A stretch of 64,000 nt of DNA from Marinobacter manganoxydans MnI7-9 (GTDB lineage Bacteria > Pseudomonadota > Gammaproteobacteria > Pseudomonadales > Oleiphilaceae). Positions 38,010 to 47,643 of the stretch are shown one piece after another. Each line of letters opens with the position of its first letter. The first letter of the stretch is position 1. The stretch covers positions 1 to 64,000 of the forward strand of contig NZ_AGTR01000011.1 of the NCBI RefSeq assembly GCF_000235625.1, in the 5' to 3' direction. The notes under the pieces are model-generated. The model ran no database searches. It saw only the letters and a list, made by a program, of their open reading frames with translations, and was not told the DNA's origin. Position numbers and translations under genes: made by a program.

Positions 38010-39368
38010 TTAGCCTTCTTTGTTTAGCCGATCCATTTCAGCCAGCAACTCCGCGGTTTTCTCTTCCATCAACGGAATATCCGCCCTTGATTCGACGTTC
38101 AAGCGCACAACCGGCTCAGTGTTGGACATTCGTAAGTTGAAGCGCCAGTCGTCGAATTCGATGCTGACGCCGTCCACGTGGCTGACGTTTTTGGCGCCGA
38201 CGCTGTATTTGGCTTCAATCGCAGCGATGACCTTGGGGGGATCCGCGATGGTGCGGTTGATCTCGCCGCTGGCCGGGTAGGCTTCGATTCGGGCGTCGAT
38301 CAGCGACGACAGGGTCTGGCCAGACTGGCAGAGGCGTTCGGCGACCAGCAGCCAGGGGATCATGCCACTGTCGCAGTAGGCGAAGTCGCGGAAGTAGTGG
38401 TGGGCGCTCATTTCGCCGCCGTAGACCGCGTCTTCATCACGCATTCTCTGTTTGATGAAGGCGTGGCCGGTTTTGCTCTCGATGGCTTCGCCGCCAGCAG
38501 CTTCGACCAGGTCGAGGGTGTTCCAGGTCAGGCGGGGGTCGTGGATGACTTTGCCGCCGCCGGTTTTGCGCAGGAACTGGTCGGCCAGCAGACCAACAAT
38601 GTAATAACCCTCGATAAAACGACCGTTTTCGTCGAAGAAAAAGCAGCGGTCGTAGTCGCCGTCCCAGGCAATGCCCATGACGGCACCTTCTGCGATAACG
38701 GCGTCAGCGGTGACGGCGCGATTTTCCGGCAGGATCGGATTGGGAACACCGTTGGGGAAATGGCCGTCAGGTTCATGGTGTACTTTTACGAATTCGAAGG
38801 GCAGGTGCTGTTCGAGTTCGTCGATCACCAGGCCGGCGCCGCCGTTACCTGCGTTGACGGCAATGGTCATTGGCGTGAGTGAGACCGCGTCAACGTAGCC
38901 CAGAAGATGGTCGATGTAGGCGCTCATGACTTCCAGGGGCTCGTAACGTCCTTGCTCGGGCGCATCACCAAAAGGCTCCAGAACTCTATCGCGAATCTCG
39001 TTCAGGCCGTTGTCAGAGCTGATCGGCCGGGATTCGGGGCCGACCATTTTCATGCCGTTGTGGTCTTTCGGGTTGTGGCTGGCGGTCACCATGATGCCGC
39101 CGTCCATCTTGTAGTGGCTGGTAGCGAAATACACCTGTTCGGTGCCGCACAGGCCGATATCAAAAACATCCGCACCGGCTGCCATGAGGCCCGAGCTGAG
39201 CGCCTCGGCAATGTCCGGGCTCGAAAGACGGATGTCGTAGCCGACGATCACTTTTTTAGCGCCGGTAATTTCCACGTAGGCGCGCCCGATTTTCTCGGCC
39301 AGAATGGGGTTTAGTTGGTCAGGTACACGGCCACGAAGATCGTAAGCCTTGAAGCAGGACAGGTCCAT
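38010..39368 (-). CDS. manB: Phosphomannomutase/phosphoglucomutase
   Basis: Interconverts mannose-6-phosphate and mannose-1-phosphate for GDP-mannose and surface polysaccharides. The 452-residue protein has KAYDLRGRVP, the phosphoserine loop TASHNP (Ser97), the metal loop DGDYDRCFF, the sugar loop GGEMSAHHYF, and a C-terminal RMSNTEPVVRLNVE phosphate site. AlgC of Pseudomonas is in the same family, but this one resembles the shorter ManB type. It converges with pldA. Confidence 0.9.
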   Translation of the reverse strand: MDLSCFKAYDLRGRVPDQLNPILAEKIGRAYVEITGAKKVIVGYDIRLSSPDIAEALSSGLMAAGADVFDIGLCGTEQVYFATSHYKMDGGIMVTASHNPKDHNGMKMVGPESRPISSDNGLNEIRDRVLEPFGDAPEQGRYEPLEVMSAYIDHLLGYVDAVSLTPMTIAVNAGNGGAGLVIDELEQHLPFEFVKVHHEPDGHFPNGVPNPILPENRAVTADAVIAEGAVMGIAWDGDYDRCFFFDENGRFIEGYYIVGLLADQFLRKTGGGKVIHDPRLTWNTLDLVEAAGGEAIESKTGHAFIKQRMRDEDAVYGGEMSAHHYFRDFAYCDSGMIPWLLVAERLCQSGQTLSSLIDARIEAYPASGEINRTIADPPKVIAAIEAKYSVGAKNVSHVDGVSIEFDDWRFNLRMSNTEPVVRLNVESRADIPLMEEKTAELLAEMDRLNKEG

Positions 39369-39490
39369 TGCAGTCTCCCGGTCAGTGGCATCCGGCAGGA
39401 TCCGGATATGTCAGAACATAAAACTCCGGATATTCTAACCGCTGTGGGGTGAAATCGGGGAACTAGACCGGAAAAATCAGGGAGGGAACT

Positions 39491-39520
39491 CCGGCACCCG
39501 CCAGTTCTGGCGGGTGCCGG
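39491..39520. terminator. 14-bp hairpin downstream of bfr
   Basis: CCGGCACCCGCCAG (39491-39504) and CTGGCGGGTGCCGG (39507-39520) are perfectly complementary with only TT between. It lies seven bases past the bfr stop on the minus strand. There is no T-run, so if it terminates transcription it is atypical; it may instead protect the mRNA end. Confidence 0.55.
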
Positions 39521-39527
39521 TCAGAAT

Positions 39528-40004
39528 TTACTCAGATGCGCCTGATTGCAGCTGGATGTAATTCTGAATACCCATCTGAGAAATCATTTCCAGCTGGGTT
39601 TCGAGCCAGTCGATGTGCTCTTCCTCGCTTTCCAGAATGCGACGGAAAATTTCGCGAGAGGTGTAGTCCTTCACCTCGTCACAATAGGCAACCGCTTCTA
39701 CGTAGTCCGCATGGCCGGCCAACTCCAGTTTCAGGTCGCACTGGAGCATTTCCTCCACGTTTTCACCGATCAGCAGCTTGTTCAGATCCTGCAGGTTGGG
39801 CAGCCCCTCGAGGAACAGAATACGCTCGATCAGCTCGTCGGCGTGCTTCATCTCGTCGATGGACTCTTCGTATTCCTTGTCTGCCAGCTTGGTGATTCCC
39901 CAGTCCTTGTACATACGGGAATGGAGGAAATACTGGTTGATGGCAGTCAGCTCGTTGGCAAGCGCCTTATTGAGGTACTGGATGACTTTTTTATCGCCTT
40001 TCAT
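39528..40004 (-). CDS. bfr: Bacterioferritin
   Basis: A 24-subunit iron-storage shell with bound haem. The 158-residue protein keeps the ferroxidase residues Glu18, Glu51 and His54, and the haem-ligating Met52 of [18 protein letters not shown] second ferroxidase half is in [14 protein letters not shown]. The ATG at 40004 is chosen over longer frames because similarity begins there. bfd lies upstream on the same strand. Confidence 0.95.
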   Translation of the reverse strand: MKGDKKVIQYLNKALANELTAINQYFLHSRMYKDWGITKLADKEYEESIDEMKHADELIERILFLEGLPNLQDLNKLLIGENVEEMLQCDLKLELAGHADYVEAVAYCDEVKDYTSREIFRRILESEEEHIDWLETQLEMISQMGIQNYIQLQSGASE

Positions 40005-40071
40005 AACCGGATTCCTTGTGTGATGAATACCTAGTAGACAAGGATAGACCGTTGAGCGCCGATAAAAAACC

Positions 40072-40090
40072 GCGACTGCAAAAAGGTCGC
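40072..40090 (-). terminator. Weak terminator after bfd
   Basis: On the minus strand GCGAC and GTCGC form a short stem (40086-40090 with 40072-40076) followed by GG and six T. It could partly end bfd transcripts before bfr. Confidence 0.35.
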
Positions 40091-40111
40091 AAATGGAAAT
40101 CAGGATGGATA

Positions 40112-40318
40112 TCAGGCCGGTTGAGCGAGCATATTGGCCAGTGCCAGATAATCCGTCGAACGACTCTCGCGAAGAATTTCCCGTGCGGTGCAGGCGCAAC
40201 GGCCACACTGGGTTCCGACACCCAACTGCTTACCCAGTTGACGCATGGAAGACACACCGTCTTCAGCGGCTTCACGGATTTCTCGATCGGTTACCCCGTG
40301 GCAAAGGCAGACATACAT
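40112..40318 (-). CDS. bfd: Bacterioferritin-associated ferredoxin
   Basis: The 68-residue 2Fe-2S protein has ligands Cys4, Cys6, Cys38 and Cys41 in the family-specific pattern CxC...CxxC. Bfd reduces the haem of Bfr so that stored iron is released. It is the gene upstream of bfr and has a Fur-like site over its promoter, as expected for a gene induced by iron limitation. Confidence 0.94.
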   Translation of the reverse strand: MYVCLCHGVTDREIREAAEDGVSSMRQLGKQLGVGTQCGRCACTAREILRESRSTDYLALANMLAQPA

Positions 40319-40349
40319 CGCGGCTACTCACTAACGCTACAAAAGTTAG

Positions 40350-40382
40350 TGATAATTATTGTTATTCACATCCAGAATTGCA
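40350..40382 (-). promoter_or_regulatory. Fur-like box and promoter of bfd
   Basis: TGATAATTATTGTTAT (40350-40365) resembles the 7-1-7 Fur consensus TGATAATnATTATCA. On the minus strand TTGCAA (about 40377-40382) and AATAAT (about 40354-40359) form a candidate sigma-70 promoter overlapped by the box. An adjacent inverted repeat CACTAAC/GTTAGTG (40329-40335 and 40345-40351) may stabilise the leader or bind another regulator. Confidence 0.6.
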
Positions 40383-40416
40383 AGCCTTTTGTATTAAATT
40401 TGTGCAACGGAATGTT

Positions 40417-41715
40417 TCAGGCCGGGTCCTGGCGCGTCAGATTCTGGCTCCCCGTTGCTGTAACAACCACGTTGTCCTCGATACGAATACCCCCGCAGCC
40501 CCTCAGCCTGCCGATCAGCTCCCGGTTCAGGTATGACCCCAACTCCCCTTCCAGCAGGGGTTCCAGCAACGAGGGAATAAAATAGAAGCCTGGTTCAATG
40601 GTCACCACCATGCCGGGCTCCAGCCGGCGGGTCAGGCGCAGGAACGGGGCGTCTTCTGGCGGGGGCGTCGGTTTGCCGGCCACATCATGGACTTGCACGC
40701 CCAGGAAATGACCAATGCCATGGGGAAAGAAAACCCGGGTAATGCCTTTGTCGACGATGGCCTCGTCGTCCAGGCCCGATACCAGACCAGTCGCTGACAG
40801 CAAAGTAGCAACCCCCTGATGGGCCTTGCGATGAATCTCGATGTAATCCACACCCGGCGCCACCATGTCGCACAGTCTCAGGTGGAGTCGCTCAAGCCCG
40901 TGAATCAGGGCCGCAAAGTGTGACTCCTCCGGTCCCGCCGTGGTGCGGGTGATGTCGGAGCAATAGCCGCGATAACGAACGCCGGCATCGATCAGCAGGC
41001 TGCGGGGCTGCCCCGGAGGCTGCGTATCGTAATACTGGTAGTGCAGCGTACCTGCGTGCTCATTCAGGCCGATGATGCTGTGGTAAGGCGCCTCGGCTTC
41101 CCGCTGGCGGGTCGCCTGCTGGTAGGCCAGGTTGATGCCGAACTCGCTTTCACCGGCCAGGAATGCCTCCCGGGCAACAGCATGGCCCGCCAGAGCCAGC
41201 CTGTTGGCCTGGGCCAGGCACTCGATTTCATAGGCAGTTTTACGAACGCGGGTTTCGTCCAGGTCCCGGAGCAGATCGTCCGGGTTTGCGTCTCCGGGGA
41301 CATTACTGATCAGTGCCGGATCGCCAATCACCGCCAGGCTGCCGGGATCATCCAGCAACGGCGCCCTGGGTGAGGCGCTGCTGCGAACCTCGATAAACGT
41401 CTGCCAGGGCTCTTCCGGTAACACTGGATTGGCGTGCCAGAAGTCCACCGGCTCGAACAACCAGAGCACGGGCCTGTGCCCCGCCCGGATCCAGAGCCAG
41501 CAGTGTTCGCGGCCAGCCAGACCGGTCCAGTGCAGAAACGGGCCATAGCCCTGGAAATGCCAGGCCTGATCATCGCCGTAGCGATAAGGGGCGGCACCGG
41601 AAGCGATCAGCAGGCTGTCGTAGCCATGCTCCGCCATCGCCGATTCGTAGCGGCCCTGCAGTTCGTTGAGGTGGTCCGTCTGCAGCGACAAAAGGGCATC
41701 ATGTGGCATAGACAT
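40417..41715 (-). CDS. pepQ: Xaa-Pro dipeptidase (prolidase, M24 family)
   Basis: The 432-residue protein has an N-terminal creatinase-like domain and a C-terminal pita-bread metallopeptidase domain with the metal ligands in LLIDAGVRYRGYCSDITRT (two Asp), FPHGIGHFLG (His), TIEPGFYF (Glu) and GIRIEDNVVVT (Glu). Size and motifs agree with PepQ, the marine version of which can also hydrolyse organophosphates. It overlaps the end of the decayed LysR gene by 17 bases. Confidence 0.88.
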   Translation of the reverse strand: MSMPHDALLSLQTDHLNELQGRYESAMAEHGYDSLLIASGAAPYRYGDDQAWHFQGYGPFLHWTGLAGREHCWLWIRAGHRPVLWLFEPVDFWHANPVLPEEPWQTFIEVRSSASPRAPLLDDPGSLAVIGDPALISNVPGDANPDDLLRDLDETRVRKTAYEIECLAQANRLALAGHAVAREAFLAGESEFGINLAYQQATRQREAEAPYHSIIGLNEHAGTLHYQYYDTQPPGQPRSLLIDAGVRYRGYCSDITRTTAGPEESHFAALIHGLERLHLRLCDMVAPGVDYIEIHRKAHQGVATLLSATGLVSGLDDEAIVDKGITRVFFPHGIGHFLGVQVHDVAGKPTPPPEDAPFLRLTRRLEPGMVVTIEPGFYFIPSLLEPLLEGELGSYLNRELIGRLRGCGGIRIEDNVVVTATGSQNLTRQDPA

Positions 41716-42615
41716 CTTCCAGTTTTGTCCAGAGCGTTAAGAGATCGTCCGACCGGGTATCCCGCAGCCGGACCAGGCGGATTTCCAGGGGCACATCCCA
41801 GCTCTCATCACCGGCGCGCACCAGACTGCCGAACTGTTCGCTTTTCTCGGTCATGCGTCTGGGCAACCAGCCCATGCCGAAACCCTGCTTGACCAATGCC
41901 TTGATACTGGCTGACCGGGTATTTTCGTTCAAGGGCAACAGATTGGCGGTTAGCCCACGCCGAACAAGATGACCTTCGATCGCCGACTGGAGAAAACCAC
42001 GGCTGTGGTAGGCAATAAGCGGTACCGGCTGTTCCGGGCTGCCCGGCAGAGCAAACCGGGGGTGTCCGTCGTCGTCAGCAACGCTGACCGGCACCAGCGA
42101 CTCCCGCGCCAGCACCAGCCATTCGTATCTGTCTTCGGCCACCTGCCGCCCCAGGGCAAATCCGGGTGCCAGTAACACAACACCAGATCACATTCGCCAC
42201 TGTCCAGCGCCTCAAGGAATTGCTCGCCCACCCAGCTGGTGGCATTCAGGTTCAGCTGCAGGCGTTCAGCAATACTCGCGTCTCTGGCCCAGGCCTGGTA
42301 AAAGTGGGAAAACAGCCCCTGGGTGGAGCCGACACTGATCCGGGCAGAAGCCTCGGCTTCAAGGGCGGCAATGCGGTCCCGGGTATCCAGCACGTCACGG
42401 GTGATTCGCTCGCACAGTTCCCGGAACATCTCCCCTGCCGGTGTCAGTGAGAGCGGCAACGTCTGGCGGTTGATCAGCGTGCTGCCCATGGCCTCTTCCA
42501 GCAGCTTGATCCGTCGGCTGAACGTAGGCTGGCTCACATGCTGCAATTCGGCAGCACGTGCGAAATGGCGCGTTCGGGCCAGCGCCAGAAAATCTTCCAA
42601 CCAGCGTACTTCCAT
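41699..42615 (-). pseudogene. LysR-family regulator, frameshifted
   Basis: The first part (221-codon frame from 42615) encodes a normal LysR winged HTH (FARAAELQHVSQPTFSRRIKLLEE) and the start of the effector domain up to DLVLCYWHPD. The rest of that domain, continuing as FALGRQVAEDRYEWL and ending with the usual LysR C-terminal helices, is in another frame (41699-42178). The shift lies near 42150-42165 in a run of C and G. It is either a genuine loss of function or a one-base sequence error. A purine/dipeptide-utilisation regulator role is only suggested by the neighbouring pepQ and dpp remnants. Confidence 0.8.
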
Positions 42616-42690
42616 GGAATCCCCTGAGGGTATGTCGTTGTGTCGATGCGAGTTCTTCTACTGGCATCATAGCCTATCGCAGCGGCGCCG

Positions 42691-43354
42691 TTACAACCGT
42701 CCCTCTTCCACCGCATGGCAGGCAACCTGGGTGCCGCCATCGGTGGTGATCAGCTGCGGCACCTCCTGCCGGCATCGCTCATTGGCATAAGGGCAACGTC
42801 CATGGAACACGCACCCGGAGGGCAGGTTCACCGGCGTGGGCACTTCCCCCTTGAGGCGAATATGGTTGGGCCGGTCATCCTCCAGCTTCGGAATCGCCGA
42901 CAGCAGCCCCTGGGTGTACGGATGCTGGGCATCGTTGATAATTTCCCGGGTCGGCCCCTGCTCGATGATCCGGCCGGAGTACATGACCAGCATCCGCTGG
43001 GTCACCTGGGAGACCACGCCAAGGTCGTGGGTAATCAGCATCAGCGCTACGTTCTCCTGCTCGCACAGGTTCAGCAGCAGGTCCATGATCTCCGCCTGGA
43101 TAGTCACGTCCAGGGCCGTCGTGGGCTCATCGGCAATGATGATTTCCGGGTCCAGCAGCAATGATCACCCGCTGGCGCATGCCCCGGACATCTCATGGGG
43201 GTACTGATTCAGCCGTTTCTCCGGCGACGGGCTCCCCTACCAGACCCAGCCGCTCGCCCTTGTCCAGGCTGAAACTGATGCCGCGCAGTGCCGTCAGGTC
43301 GCCGCCACGCACCGCAAAACGCACATCCAGATTTTTAACTTCCAACAGTGCCAT
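42691..43354 (-). pseudogene. dppD: DppD-type ABC ATPase, internal deletions
   Basis: The start at 43354 encodes MALLEVKNLDVRF and continues to GLVGE, just where Walker A should begin. The sequence then jumps to EKRLNQYPHEMSG, which in the family lies about 130 residues further on. Thus the Walker A lysine and Q-loop are missing. Two additional small losses follow within the signature region (one G near 43191 and about 11 bases near 43160). The C-terminal part from LLDPEIIIADEPTTALD to the end is intact. No dppF is present downstream. Confidence 0.85.
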
Positions 43355-43358
43355 GGTG

Positions 43359-43893
43359 TTACCCCTTGTACAGCCGTGAGTTCATCACATCCCGCAACCA
43401 GTCACCCAACAGGTTGATGACCAGTACGAGCACCACCAGCACCAGACCCGGGATCAGGGTGATCCACCAGGAGCCGCTCTGGATGTAATCAAAGCCGGAT
43501 TTGATCAGCGACCCGAGGGACGGCTGGGTTTCCGGCATGCCCAGGCCCAGGAATGACAGCGCCCACGATGATGGCAACCATCAGGGTGGAGAACGACAGC
43601 TGCACATCGGCAATGCGCATCAGCACCGCATCCACCTTGCCGCCCAGATAGCCGGCCAGCAGGCCGAAAAGAATACCCAGAAACGCCTGCAGAACCACCG
43701 CCCCAAAGCCGATCATTAACGACACCCGGGCGCCGTACAGAATGGTGGACAGCAGATCCCGGCCCTGGGCGTCGGTGCCCAGGGGAAATGCCGGATCGGC
43801 ACCGCTCATGCCCACCGGGGGCAGCTCGGAATTCATAATGTTGATCAGCGCCAGATCGTAGGGATCGGCGGGCGCCAGCAGCGGCGCAAACAC
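43359..43893 (-). pseudogene. dppC: DppC-type permease, internal deletion and 5' loss
   Basis: The remnant begins inside the second quarter of a DppC protein (FAPLLAPADPYDLALIN) fused to the end of dppB, continues to LMVAIIVGA, and then switches frame directly to LSFLGLGMPETQPSLG, which belongs about 100 residues later. The missing middle includes the EAA loop that contacts the ATPase. The C-terminal membrane segment and the end (DVMNSRLYKG) are normal. Confidence 0.85.
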
Positions 43894-44719
43894 CGCCGCC
43901 CACGGTAATCACCGGCAGCATGGTGTTCTTGAGTGCGTGCAGGAAGTTGATACGGCCGGCACTGAGGCCCTTGGCCCGGGCGTAACGAACGTAATCGCTC
44001 TGCAGCACTTCCATCATCTCGGCCCGGCTCAGGCGGATAAACAGCGGCAGCATGATCGAGGCCAGGGACACCGACGGCAGGACCAGATGCATCAGCCCGG
44101 TACCGGTGAAGAAACCGGACTCCCAGGTGCCGAACAGGTGCGTGAGCTCATCGCCCCGGCCGTAGGAGGGCAGCCCGCCTTCGGTGCTGAAGAAATCGTT
44201 CAGCCACTGGCCCCAACCGGTATCCGACGGGAACCAGTTCACCGTCACACCAATGGAGAGCAGCTGAATCAGCACAATGGCCGTCAGGAACACCGGGATG
44301 GAGATACCCACGGTACTGACGCCCATAAAGAATTTGGATAACCATGCCTGGGGTCGGATAGCGGCATAGACACCGATCGGCACGGAGAGAAACACAATAA
44401 TGAGACTGGCACCGATCACCAGCTCCAGGGTCGCCGGCAGGTGTTCGGCGATCACCTCCAGGGTCGGCTTGCTGTAGAAATAGGAGTTGCCCAGGTCACC
44501 CTGGAGCGCATTGCCCGCGAAACGCAGGTACTGCACCACCATAGGGTCGTTCAGACCGACCTCCTCGCGAATGGCTTCCCGCTCCTCTTCGGAGACGGAC
44601 ATGCCCACCATTTCCTGAAGCGGGTCCCCGAGGCCATCCTGAATGGCAAAGGCGATCACACTGATCACAAACATGACCAGAAACGCCTGGGAAATCCGCT
44701 GAACCAAAAACGCTAACAT
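43894..44719 (-). pseudogene. dppB: DppB-type permease, 3' truncated
   Basis: The N-terminal 270 residues are a normal DppB permease (start MLAFLVQRISQAFL at 44719, ending in HALKNTMLPVITV). The family then needs about 60 more residues including the last membrane helices. Instead the sequence runs into the middle of dppC. The open frame continues to 43505 out of frame with dppC and is meaningless there. Confidence 0.83.
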
Positions 44720-45587
44720 GGAAAGCTTCCGGATAAGGCTTGCAAACAAAAGGCCGCGTCGTCATACAGACGCTGCTCTACTTCCTGCAGCATGGCCGCA
44801 CGCTTGTCCAGGTCGGTCTCGACATTGGCCTTCTGAACCAGGGCGTCGATTTCCGGGTTGCAGTAGTTACCGGCGTTGTACTGGCCAGCGCCACTGTCGG
44901 CGTCCGGGCAGAACGTCAGGAACTCATAGAAGTTGGCGGAGTCCTCGGTGTCCGCGTGCCAGCCGATCATCATCATGTCAGCGGCGCGGTTGTCATACTC
45001 CGGCCAGTACTGGGCCTTCGGCAGGGTTTTTTCAGATCCACCTTGATGTTGATCCGGGCCAGCATGGCAGCCACCGCCTGAGCGATCTTGTCGTCGTTCA
45101 CGTAGCGGTTGTTCGGCGCCATCATGGTGATGGTGAAACCGTCCTCATAACCGGCTTCCTTCATCAGTTCCTGGGCCTTGGCGACATCGAAGCGCGGTGT
45201 GAGGGACTCGTTATGGCCCTGGTAGCCCGCCGGGAACATCTGCGCAGCTGGCGTGGCGAAACCCTTCATGATCTTGGCGGCAATACCTTCCTGGTTGATG
45301 GCGGAGGCAATCGCCTCGCGAACCTTCGGGTTCTTGAAGGCTTCCACCCGCTCCCAGCTCTCTGCCAGACGCGGCTCAAAACCAAGATCCTTGGTCCAGC
45401 GCAGCAGCGGATCAAAGGTCATATGAGACAGCTGGAGAATGCCACCAGACAGCTGCTCATGAATGTCGAGGGTTACCGGATCGGCGTCGTACGCCATCTT
45501 CAGTTCTTTGGTCGCCTCGGCGCCCAGAGCAACTGGCGCCGAGGCCAGGGCCATGGAACCGACAAATGCTGCAATCAGTTTTTTCAT
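44713..45587 (-). pseudogene. dppA: DppA-type dipeptide-binding protein, three lesions
   Basis: The start (45587) gives a good signal peptide (MKKLIAAFVGSMALASAPVALG) and the family opening up to LAESWERV. The next residue block, EAFKNPKVREAIASAINQEG, belongs about 230 residues later, so the ligand-binding core is lost. A one-base frameshift in a run of A (near 45027-45034) separates VDLKK from the family continuation TLPKAQYWPEYDNRAADMMM. The C-terminal ~50 residues are missing and the frame runs into the dppB start. Confidence 0.87.
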
Positions 45588-45743
45588 CGCGTTTTCCGTC
45601 GCTGTTTTAGGAATTTTCACGGAACATCGGCGCAGAACGGCGCCGAATGTCTGGCCAACAAGCTAGTCTCGGAAAACACTTAGGGCAATCGAAATTGCAA
45701 CATGGGGCTATACGCCAGGTGAATGACCTGTTTTGGCGCGGAC

Positions 45744-46466
45744 TTACAGACGAAAAAACAATGGCAGAATAAGCGCGGTAAAAACCCCGGTAAGCCCCAT
45801 ACCCAGAGATGCAAACGCACCGGCGGTGTGACTGATCTCGAACGCCCTCGCCGTGCCAATCGCATGGCCGTTCAGACCCAGGGCAAAGCCGAGAATCCGT
45901 TCGTCTTTCACAGGTAAAAGCCGCGCGAGCAGGTCAACGAAGAGGGTTGCCACCACGCCGGTGATCAGAAGCCCGCCCATCATCAGGGGCACCGAACCAC
46001 CCAGTTGCTCGGTAATACCAATGGCAATAGGTGCCGTCACCGACTTGGGCGCCAGCGAGGCCAGCACCTCCGGCGTCGCTCCCAACGCCCAACCAATCAC
46101 CACGGCGTAAACCGCCGCCATGGTGGCGGCAATCGGCAGCGTGACTACAATCGGGCGCCACATGGCACGGATATGGTGCATCTGCTGGTACAAGGGAATC
46201 CCGAGTGCGACGGTGGCAGGCCCCAGCAACACCGTCAGCCACCGCGCGCCCTGTTGGTAATCCTGGTAATCCACCGCCAACGCGATGAAGCCAGATAAAA
46301 GACACGCAGACAAAACAACCGGCGGCAGCCAGATAGGCCGGCCAATGCGGGAGAACAGCCAGTTGCCGGCAAAGAAGGCACCGAGGGTCAAACCGATCGC
46401 AAGAATCGGGGTGGCGGCAAGCGACTCCGGCAGGGCCTGGAAGCGCGCGAGTAGCTCACTCACCAT
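45744..46466 (-). CDS. lrgB: LrgB-family membrane protein
   Basis: The 240-residue integral membrane protein has about seven helices and the LrgB signature around SVTAPIAIGITEQLGG and LGLNGHAIGTARAFE. LrgB works with LrgA in control of murein hydrolase export, or, in other bacteria, transport of small acids. It overlaps lrgA by 11 bases and is the second gene of the operon. Confidence 0.9.
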   Translation of the reverse strand: MVSELLARFQALPESLAATPILAIGLTLGAFFAGNWLFSRIGRPIWLPPVVLSACLLSGFIALAVDYQDYQQGARWLTVLLGPATVALGIPLYQQMHHIRAMWRPIVVTLPIAATMAAVYAVVIGWALGATPEVLASLAPKSVTAPIAIGITEQLGGSVPLMMGGLLITGVVATLFVDLLARLLPVKDERILGFALGLNGHAIGTARAFEISHTAGAFASLGMGLTGVFTALILPLFFRL

Positions 46467-46815
46467 CGCTAACGCCTCTTTTCGTCACCGCTTTCATCAA
46501 CAACAACGTCGTCAGCACACTGAGAAAGGTGCCCACCAGCAATGCCGCCGCAACCGCCAGCCACTGCCCGGAGAACTGGTTCGCCGTGAAAAACACACCC
46601 ACCACCCCCGGCATGATCAAGAGCACCAGCACCGATATCAGCCCCTGGCTGGCCCGAGCAAGATCATCACTCACGTTGCCTTTAAGCATCAGCGTGAAGG
46701 TAATGACCACCATCCCCAGCACGCCGCCACTCACCGGCAACGCCAGAAGCAGGCGCACAGACTCGCCAAGAATAAAAAACAGCACCAGAACCAGAAAACC
46801 ACGCAACATCGGCAT
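46456..46815 (-). CDS. lrgA: LrgA/CidA-family holin-like membrane protein
   Basis: The 119-residue protein has four hydrophobic helices and the family pattern FLVLVLFFILGESVRLLLALPVSGGVLGMVV, with a basic C-terminus. It overlaps lrgB. yaeQ diverges from it across a 75-base gap. Confidence 0.88.
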   Translation of the reverse strand: MPMLRGFLVLVLFFILGESVRLLLALPVSGGVLGMVVITFTLMLKGNVSDDLARASQGLISVLVLLIMPGVVGVFFTANQFSGQWLAVAAALLVGTFLSVLTTLLLMKAVTKRGVSDGE

Positions 46816-46890
46816 GCGCTTACACTCACCCGGGAAAGAATTGCATTACACTAGCCCAAACCCCTATCCCGATACCAATGCAGGAAGCCC

Positions 46891-47436
46891 ATGGCGCTCA
46901 AAGCAACCATCCTCAAGGCGACGCTCAACATCGCCGACATGGACCGTCACTACTACGCGGATCATCAATTGACCATCGCCCAGCATCCGTCGGAAACGGA
47001 CCTGCGCGTGATGATCCGGCTGCTTGCCTTTGCCCTGAACGCCGGCGACACCCTCGAATTTACCAAAGGCCTGAGCACCGATGATGAGCCAGAGCTGTGG
47101 CAGAAAGACCTGACCGGCGAAATTGAATTATGGATCGAGCTTGGCCTGCCAGAAGAAGACCGAATAAGGAAGGCCTGCAACCGCGCCGGGAAAGTGATCC
47201 TCTACACCTATGGCGATCGCGCATTCCCAGTCTGGTGGGACAAACATCACGGCAAGCTGGAACGTTTCGACAACCTCACCATTGTTCACCTACCCGGCGA
47301 CAGCACTGAGGCCCTGGCAGCGCTCGCGGACCGGTCCATGAGCTTCCAGGTGACCATCCAGGATGGCGAGGTCACCTTCAGCAATGACAACAATCTGGTA
47401 TCGATTACCCCCGAGCAGCGACTACCCCAGAACTGA
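46891..47436 (+). CDS. yaeQ: YaeQ-family protein
   Basis: The 181-residue soluble protein matches YaeQ: MALKATILKATLNIADMDR, HPSETDLRVMIRLLAFAL, WIELGLPEEDRIRKACNRA and a YTYGDRAFPVWW segment, with a PD-(D/E)XK-like fold. YaeQ has been linked to suppression of RfaH-related defects in Escherichia coli; its activity is unclear. It is followed by tRNA-Arg. Confidence 0.9.
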   Translation: MALKATILKATLNIADMDRHYYADHQLTIAQHPSETDLRVMIRLLAFALNAGDTLEFTKGLSTDDEPELWQKDLTGEIELWIELGLPEEDRIRKACNRAGKVILYTYGDRAFPVWWDKHHGKLERFDNLTIVHLPGDSTEALAALADRSMSFQVTIQDGEVTFSNDNNLVSITPEQRLPQN

Positions 47437-47526
47437 GGTCAGGACTTGCCGCCGGGGGCTGGACAGACACCCGCTACGCACGTAAGATTGCGCACTCGAA
47501 ATCGGCGAGTCATCGTCGAGCTCGAA

Positions 47527-47603
47527 GCGCCCGTAGCTCAGCTGGATAGAGCGTTGCCCTCCGGAGGCAAAGGTCATAGGTTCGAATCCTATCGGGCGCG
47601 CCA
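47527..47603 (+). tRNA. tRNA-Arg (anticodon CCG)
   Basis: A complete 77-base cloverleaf with encoded CCA: acceptor GCGCCCG/CGGGCGC, D-arm GCTC/GAGC, anticodon stem TTGCC/GGCAA with loop CTCCGGA (anticodon CCG, reads CGG), variable AGGTC, T-arm ATAGG/CCTAT with TTCGAAT. The metal-resistance segment begins directly after it, and tRNA 3' ends are common integration sites. Confidence 0.97.
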
Positions 47604-47611
47604 TTATTTTC

Positions 47612-47643
47612 AAAGGCTTGCGTGAAAACGCAGGCCTTTTTTA
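47612..47643 (+). terminator. Terminator of the tRNA-Arg gene
   Basis: AAAGGCTTGCG (47612-47622) pairs with CGCAGGCCTTT (47629-47639, one G-T pair) around six bases and is followed by a T-rich run. It is nine bases after the CCA end. Confidence 0.85.
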
